Assembly: GCA_017694335.1 (NCBI GenBank)
Contig: JADIMZ010000029.1
Location: forward strand, 1-45,998
Origin: Candidatus Pullibacteroides excrementavium
Lineage (GTDB): Bacteria; Bacteroidota; Bacteroidia; Bacteroidales; P3
DNA length: 45,998 nucleotides
Direction of reading: 5' to 3'
Both the position numbers and the translations under genes were made by a program. Of the stretch, positions 41,263 through 45,998 are shown piece after piece. Numbering within the stretch: the first letter of the stretch is position 1; each line of letters begins with the position of its first letter. The notes under the pieces were generated by a model. It saw nothing but the letters and a program-made list of their open reading frames with translations. It did no database searches and was not told the origin of the DNA.

Positions 41263-44200
41263 TTAGAGAACAATCACACGTTTTACGGTAACCGCCTTGC
41301 CGTTGCTGATCCGAATGAAGTAGATGCCCTTGTGGTCAAGGTTCATTTCGTGCAGACCGGCGGTCAGTTTGCTCGATTCAACCAAAGCCCCGTTGGCCGA
41401 GAAGATGTCCACTTGGGCATCGCGTTCGATATCCAAGTAGAACATGCCGCTGGTCGGGTTGGGATAGAGGCGGCTGGCAATCGTTTCGCGAGCTTCGTTA
41501 GCAGTAGGAACGCTTACGATGTCGGCAAGGTTACGAGCCGTAATCTGAGCGTTTTCGAAATATTGGGTCAGAATACCGGTGATGTTGAGGTTTCCGGTCG
41601 GCATTGCTGTTTCAATGTAGTCGGCATTGTAGTAGTCGGTGCGGAATACCAAGGTGTCGGATTCTTGAACCAGATTGTAGTTGGTGCCGGTGGCAAATAC
41701 GCTGTCAGGGGCAGCGAATACTACATCTTCCACGCAAACCAAGGCGCTCTGGTAATCCAGGATGTTGGCTTCGATTTCGGCGAAGCTCAAGGTATCCACA
41801 TGCAGGGCACGGCCGCTTTCGGAAACTGTCAGGGTTTCGGTGGGCAGGAATTCCAAGAGGTTGTTGTACACTTCCATCGTACCGGTCAAGCCTTCGATGA
41901 CATCGCCTGCCTTGATGTTTTCAAAGCCGTAGTCTTCAGCGCGGAAAATCAAGATGGAGGCACCATCGGTCATGTCGGCATCCTGCGCCCAGATGCGGGT
42001 GTTGAACGCATCGGTATGCGTAACCACGATTTCGCCTGTCACACGGAAGGTTTCTTCTTTATCCAAGTCTTCGTAGTAATCGTAGAGGGCTGCCAGGTTG
42101 GCCACTTCGGTCCTTTCAATGGCGCGGGCATAGACCTTGATAGTCTGGCTCAGTTCGCCGGAGGTCAGGGTCAAAGTGGTGGAATCTACAGTGGCGGCCC
42201 CCTTGTAGAATACCTTGAAGTCGGCACCGTTGGTGCTCATCACCGAAGCCATGCTCAAGGAAGCAGAGTCGGTGTAGAAGTTGCTGCCTTCGCAGGCAAT
42301 CTTCACGTCTTCGGTCAGGTAAAGGCCGCGGACGTTGATGCTCTCTTCGGTGGTATCACCCAAGATGGCTTCCATATTGACGGTTTCAGCTACCATCAAT
42401 GTGGGCTCTTCCGGCACGAAGTAGACACATACATCGTCCAAGAAGAAGCGGGCTTTCGAGGCCTGCTTGGCAGCAAAACGGATGGAAGTGGATTCGGTTC
42501 CGTTGCTGAAGACGAACTCGTAGGGTTTCATGTTGTCTTGGCTGTTGCCATTGTTGTCGAGACCTTCAACCACTGTGGTGTCACCGTTGACAACCAAATT
42601 GAGCGAGGTGGCATCGTTGTTCCAGGCTTTGGCCATGAACGAGATAGCAAACGACCCTGCATTTTTGCTTAAATTCAAGGCAGGAAGTTGGATGTAACCT
42701 GCCTTGCTGCTACCACCCATTTTGGCTGTTCCGAGCGATTGGTATACACGTTCGCCTGTCCATCCGGGCATTAAGGTGTAAGTGTCCAGTGAGTCAGCTA
42801 TATCATTGCCATCGGCGGGATTGGTTTCATCGTCCGCGTTTCCGGCTGTGAAGGCATCGAAAGGTTCAAACAGGACAGTGTCCTCGGACGGAATCCATGC
42901 TGTGCGGATGGTGTATTCGGCTTCGGCATAGCTGGTATCCATTCCGGCTTTTACCGCCATGGCACGGACTGTGGCGTTTTCCTTGAGGAGGATGGCTTTG
43001 GTATAGGATTCGTATTCGGCATCGCCCAGGGCATAGAAGAGAGAAGCTCCTTCGGTGGCGCAGGCAATGCTTACTTCTACGGAATCGGTATAAGATCCGG
43101 CGGCAGGTTCGAAGCTTGGCGTAGCTACGTCTTTCAAGTCAATGGTAAAGATACGGGTGGCTTTGATGTCCCCGCTTTCCAATGTGTCGCCCTCCATGTC
43201 AACCAAGCGGATGATAGCCGTATCGGGGGTTTTGCTCGAAACCAGGTTGAACCACATTACCGAGTCGTTGTTTTCTGAGGTTTTTACTTCTCCGCGGACG
43301 CTGACCATGAAGTGTCCGTCAGTGCCGAGCTCGAAGTTCTGGGTGCGGATGGCAAAACGGATAGCAGTATCGATTTTGGCATTGGCAGCCGGGCTTAAAA
43401 CGGTCATGGCCGGGGTGGCTTCTGCCAAGGTGGTGAAGTTTTGAACTGCGCTCCATTCGCTTTCGCGGGTTTCCGGCGTGCAGATGGCTTTTACTTGGAA
43501 GAAGTATTTGGTTTCCGGTGTCAAGCCGGTGATTTCTTTGGATGTTTCATTGAAGGTGACGAGTTCGGCATCAGCTAAGGCTTCTTCCGAAGCGGCATAG
43601 CGCAGTGCATACGAACCTACCTCGCTTTGGAAGTTGATAGTAGCGGAAGTAGCGGTTATGCCATCGGCAAACAAGTTGGTCGGAACCGGGCAGGGAGCCG
43701 GAACCATGTCGGCCATGCTGCGGGCAGTAATTTTTACCTCATTATAGTCGTAGCCGATAATTCCTGTTACATAGAGGTTTCCTTCAGGGATGGATTCACC
43801 AGAATATACATTAAAATAATTAACCCAAAACGGAATAGTATCGGTACCATCTGTCAAACCATATTCTTTGTCATTTACGAATAATCCGGAGGTGGTGAAA
43901 TGAACATTCTTCAAGCAGACAAGTGCGTTCTGGTAATTAGGAACCATCAAATCGGCAATACTTACCGTGTCAACGTAAATGGCATGTCCCGTGCTGCTGG
44001 CCGTCATCGTTTGGGTGGGTTTCAATTCCAGCAGGCCGTAATAATTGTCCAAAGTGCCTTCGATGCCGTTCAGGACATCGCCCACATTGAGGTCGGAATA
44101 GCCAAAGTCTTTACAACCGAAGAGAATAATGGATTTCCCTGCCTCTTGCTCGGCATCTTGGACCCAGATGCGATTTTGGTGACTGTCTTTATGGGTTACG

Positions 44201-45141
44201 ACAACATCGCCTGTCACTTTGTAGACTTGGGCTTCATTGGGGTTTTCGTAGTCATTGTACAAGGCGGCCAAGTTGGCTACTTCCTTGGTGGCAACGCCGT
44301 TCAGCGTAGCCGTAACAGGAGCGGTCAAATCCTCACTGCTCAGGCTCAGGGTTGCGGTGTGGATACCGGCTTCGGTCGGGGTGTAGGTGATGGTCAGTTC
44401 TTTGCCGCCCTCAGCCATGATTTCGGAGGCTGTCAGTGTGCTGGCATCGGCCTCGAACAAATCGGCATTTTCCCCGCTGATAGTCACCGTTACATCGCTG
44501 GTCAGGTTCGCGCCCGTCACCATGATGGTTTCGGTAACGGCATTGTTAGGTGTAGTGCTGAAATCGATTGTCGTCCGATTGAGGGTCATTGTTGGTGCGT
44601 CTGGAGATAGAGAAGGTTCTATGACGATGTTCCCGAAACCCATATTTCCATCGCCTTTTGTATATGTCCAACGGAAATAGCGAATATCAGAAGATAACTC
44701 ATTAAGGGTTTCTTGGACATCGGTTCTGAGTGTTATGTTGGTTTCATTGGAATATACAGCTAACTCTGTCCAGGAATTTCCATTGGAGGAGCTTTCTAAT
44801 AACAAAGAAGAACCTTCAAAATTATTGTTACCTACATTGGCTTTATAATAGAAACTTAAACTTTCAGGGGCAGAAGTAAATGCAACGACAACATAATCTC
44901 CTGTATTATCAAATTTTAATTTTGTGTTTTCACTCTTATAATCGGAGCCTAATCCGCTATGTACAATTCCGTTAGAACCATTAGCCGCGCTTTTACCCTC
45001 GTTGAATGAGAACGGGAGGCTTGTCGGTGTTACATCCGATGGGTCGAATTGTGCATGCACCTGTGTGGTGTTCATTCCGAACGCCAGCAGTCCGGTAAAC
45101 AGTCCTAAGACCCATTTGCCGAAAATTGATGTCTTTTTCAT
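41263..45141 (-). CDS. Giant T9SS-secreted modular protein
   Basis: The 1292-residue protein has a signal peptide (1-30, Gln31 next), a carbohydrate-binding-like jelly roll (about 31-178), an Ig/BACON-like module (182-284) and an OB-like module (288-480). FN3 (484-572), a further beta region (578-672) and a CHB_HEX-type module (673-745) follow. Next are a second jelly roll of the cleaved-adhesin kind (752-912), an Ig-like module (914-1005), a second OB-like module (1012-1210) and a type A T9SS sorting domain (1222-1292, with RLYPNPTSGMFYLD). No catalytic domain is seen. It is likely a surface-anchored adhesin or binding protein. It is a paralogue of the protein at 37459-40455: signal peptide, OB-like modules and sorting domain are closely similar. 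Confidence 0.9.
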   Translation of the reverse strand: MKKTSIFGKWVLGLFTGLLAFGMNTTQVHAQFDPSDVTPTSLPFSFNEGKSAANGSNGIVHSGLGSDYKSENTKLKFDNTGDYVVVAFTSAPESLSFYYKANVGNNNFEGSSLLLESSSNGNSWTELAVYSNETNITLRTDVQETLNELSSDIRYFRWTYTKGDGNMGFGNIVIEPSLSPDAPTMTLNRTTIDFSTTPNNAVTETIMVTGANLTSDVTVTISGENADLFEADASTLTASEIMAEGGKELTITYTPTEAGIHTATLSLSSEDLTAPVTATLNGVATKEVANLAALYNDYENPNEAQVYKVTGDVVVTHKDSHQNRIWVQDAEQEAGKSIILFGCKDFGYSDLNVGDVLNGIEGTLDNYYGLLELKPTQTMTASSTGHAIYVDTVSIADLMVPNYQNALVCLKNVHFTTSGLFVNDKEYGLTDGTDTIPFWVNYFNVYSGESIPEGNLYVTGIIGYDYNEVKITARSMADMVPAPCPVPTNLFADGITATSATINFQSEVGSYALRYAASEEALADAELVTFNETSKEITGLTPETKYFFQVKAICTPETRESEWSAVQNFTTLAEATPAMTVLSPAANAKIDTAIRFAIRTQNFELGTDGHFMVSVRGEVKTSENNDSVMWFNLVSSKTPDTAIIRLVDMEGDTLESGDIKATRIFTIDLKDVATPSFEPAAGSYTDSVEVSIACATEGASLFYALGDAEYESYTKAILLKENATVRAMAVKAGMDTSYAEAEYTIRTAWIPSEDTVLFEPFDAFTAGNADDETNPADGNDIADSLDTYTLMPGWTGERVYQSLGTAKMGGSSKAGYIQLPALNLSKNAGSFAISFMAKAWNNDATSLNLVVNGDTTVVEGLDNNGNSQDNMKPYEFVFSNGTESTSIRFAAKQASKARFFLDDVCVYFVPEEPTLMVAETVNMEAILGDTTEESINVRGLYLTEDVKIACEGSNFYTDSASLSMASVMSTNGADFKVFYKGAATVDSTTLTLTSGELSQTIKVYARAIERTEVANLAALYDYYEDLDKEETFRVTGEIVVTHTDAFNTRIWAQDADMTDGASILIFRAEDYGFENIKAGDVIEGLTGTMEVYNNLLEFLPTETLTVSESGRALHVDTLSFAEIEANILDYQSALVCVEDVVFAAPDSVFATGTNYNLVQESDTLVFRTDYYNADYIETAMPTGNLNITGILTQYFENAQITARNLADIVSVPTANEARETIASRLYPNPTSGMFYLDIERDAQVDIFSANGALVESSKLTAGLHEMNLDHKGIYFIRISNGKAVTVKRVIVL

Positions 45142-45211
45142 TTTGGTTTGGTTTTATGTTATTGAATTAAATTACAGGATTATAAGATTCTTTGAGGCTT
45201 GTTTTCGACTG

Positions 45212-45219
45212 CGAAGTTA
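45212..45219 (-). promoter_or_regulatory. Possible -7 box of the giant T9SS gene
   Basis: The minus strand reads TAACTTCG, 70 bp before the start. Position and form match those of the paralogue gene (40509-40516), which supports a shared promoter type. No -33 TTTG lies at normal spacing. Confidence 0.4.
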
Positions 45220-45326
45220 CACAAATTCCCCTCAGGGTATCCCCCATAGTGTTAAATTAATATTAAACTTTGGCGCTTGTTTTGTTATCTTTTTGAATAT
45301 TATGTATTTGTTGTTTTGGCTCTACG

Positions 45327-45369
45327 AAAAAAGACCGACTGCATGCCTTTGGGCTGCCGCAATCGGTCT
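45327..45369 (-). terminator. Terminator of the Rpn-family gene
   Basis: AGACCGA (45332-45338) pairs with TCGGTCT (45363-45369), with inner GC pairing and six T at the exit side on the minus strand. It lies 118 bp after the stop at 45487. The gap 45370-45486 shows nothing else. Confidence 0.75.
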
Positions 45370-45486
45370 CGTGAAGGTTTATAGAAGCTTCTTTGCTCCT
45401 TTATGCCTTGTTTATATGCGAAACTCCGGGAAAGTCTTTTTGCTTTTTAGGAGGGATATCCTTCCGAGTTTCCCCGCTTTCCCGAA

Positions 45487-45998
45487 TCAGAGTTTTTCAA
45501 TTTCCTCGACAGGGAGTCCGGTGATATCGGCAATGTCATTCAGCCGATATCCTTTGGCTTTCATCGCTTTGGCATTGCGCAGTTTTTCTTTCTCGATGCC
45601 TTCGGCCAAGCCTTCCGCACGGCCTTCCTTTTTCCCGTCGAAGCGTCCTTCCTCGTAGCCGCTGGTCACCGTGTCATGCAGCCGGGCCATGTCGTCCAAG
45701 TGCTGGTAATAGGCGTTCCGCTCGGCCTCGCTCATTCGGTCGATGCGCAGCAGCTTACGCACCTTGTCCAATCCCGGCGCGGAGGCGTTCTCGGGCAGCG
45801 TCCCCGTCTTGAAATAATAGATCCATTCCTCGATGGGGCTTTTAGCCACCTTGTCGAAGTCGTTGACCTTGAGGATATAGTATTCAGGGAAGAGCTGGCT
45901 GACGGTATCGACCTCGAATTTTTCCTTCTGGAAAGGATTCAATTCCAAAATATCCCCATTGTGGATGCCGCGGAACTCGGTCTTGCCGTGATAAACGT
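45487..45998 (-). CDS. Rpn-family PD-(D/E)XK nuclease/putative transposase, 5' end outside the window
   Basis: The visible part is about 170 residues and the frame is open to the window edge. It begins VYHGKTEFRGIHNGDILELN and continues EWIYYFKTGTLPENASAPGLDKVRKLLRIDRMS in pattern, which is the C-terminal half of the Rpn (recombination-promoting nuclease) family common in Bacteroidetes. The nuclease motif itself should lie in the missing N-terminal half. The tail has a repetitive Gly/Glu/Lys segment (GRFDGKKEGRAEGLAEGIEKEK) typical of the family. The TTG at 45948 is only an internal codon. Confidence 0.85.
   Translation of the reverse strand, partial: VYHGKTEFRGIHNGDILELNPFQKEKFEVDTVSQLFPEYYILKVNDFDKVAKSPIEEWIYYFKTGTLPENASAPGLDKVRKLLRIDRMSEAERNAYYQHLDDMARLHDTVTSGYEEGRFDGKKEGRAEGLAEGIEKEKLRNAKAMKAKGYRLNDIADITGLPVEEIEKL

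Noticed and set aside
45487-45948. A complete 153-residue gene starting at TTG 45948
   Set aside because: The frame stays open to the window edge with family-like residues (VYHGKTEFRGIHNGDI), so the real start lies outside the window.

Overview
The window is about 46 kb of a Bacteroidota chromosome, most likely order Bacteroidales; I cannot place the family. The evidence is a SusC/SusD pair, two very large proteins with type IX secretion (T9SS) C-terminal sorting domains, DUF4292, DUF3127 and DUF2147 proteins, and promoters of the Bacteroidetes form (TTTG, 19-21 bp, TAnnTTTG). Eight predicted exported proteins also have Gln as the first residue after the predicted signal-peptide cleavage site. 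Base composition is close to 50% GC. I see no tRNA, rRNA, CRISPR array or prophage.

Layout. 1-341: an 84-bp direct repeat around an inverted repeat. 342-968: a nitroreductase gene broken by one amber codon. 1063-2187: an rRNA methyltransferase RsmI fused in frame to a Nudix hydrolase. 2385-14349: a run of eleven tightly packed minus-strand genes, read from cyclophilin through pheS, an M28 glutaminyl-cyclase-like lipoprotein, a polysaccharide flippase, dut, a sugar nucleotidyltransferase, a TPR protein, a DUF4292 lipoprotein, an EnvC-like protein and a LOG protein to a TlpA-like thioredoxin. Most of these serve the cell envelope. 14621-18090: comF, a coiled-coil membrane protein, a ROK sugar kinase and yraN. 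18122-20053: a membrane nucleotide-sugar dehydratase of the CapD/FlaA1 type.

20244-30071: two TonB-dependent uptake systems back to back. A SusC/SusD pair reads left. A second receptor paired with a beta-helix lipoprotein reads right. No glycoside hydrolase or dedicated regulator sits nearby, so neither substrate can be read from the sequence. 30430-37100: acyl-ACP thioesterase, DUF2147 protein, DedA, flavin reductase, topoisomerase III, an OB-type DUF3127 protein with an SSB-like acidic tail, and a YiiX-type papain-fold enzyme. 37459-45141: two giant paralogous T9SS cargo proteins with a YafQ-type toxin-antitoxin pair between them. 45487-45998: the 3' part of an Rpn-family nuclease/transposase gene that runs off the window.

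The least explained signals are non-coding. Three copies of a roughly 110-125 bp inverted-repeat element share a core but have two different kinds of ends (30316-30441, 31949-32056, 37265-37389). A second repeat family (14427-14603 and 41111-41190) carries a Bacteroidetes promoter that faces the downstream gene at both sites, so it looks like a portable promoter.
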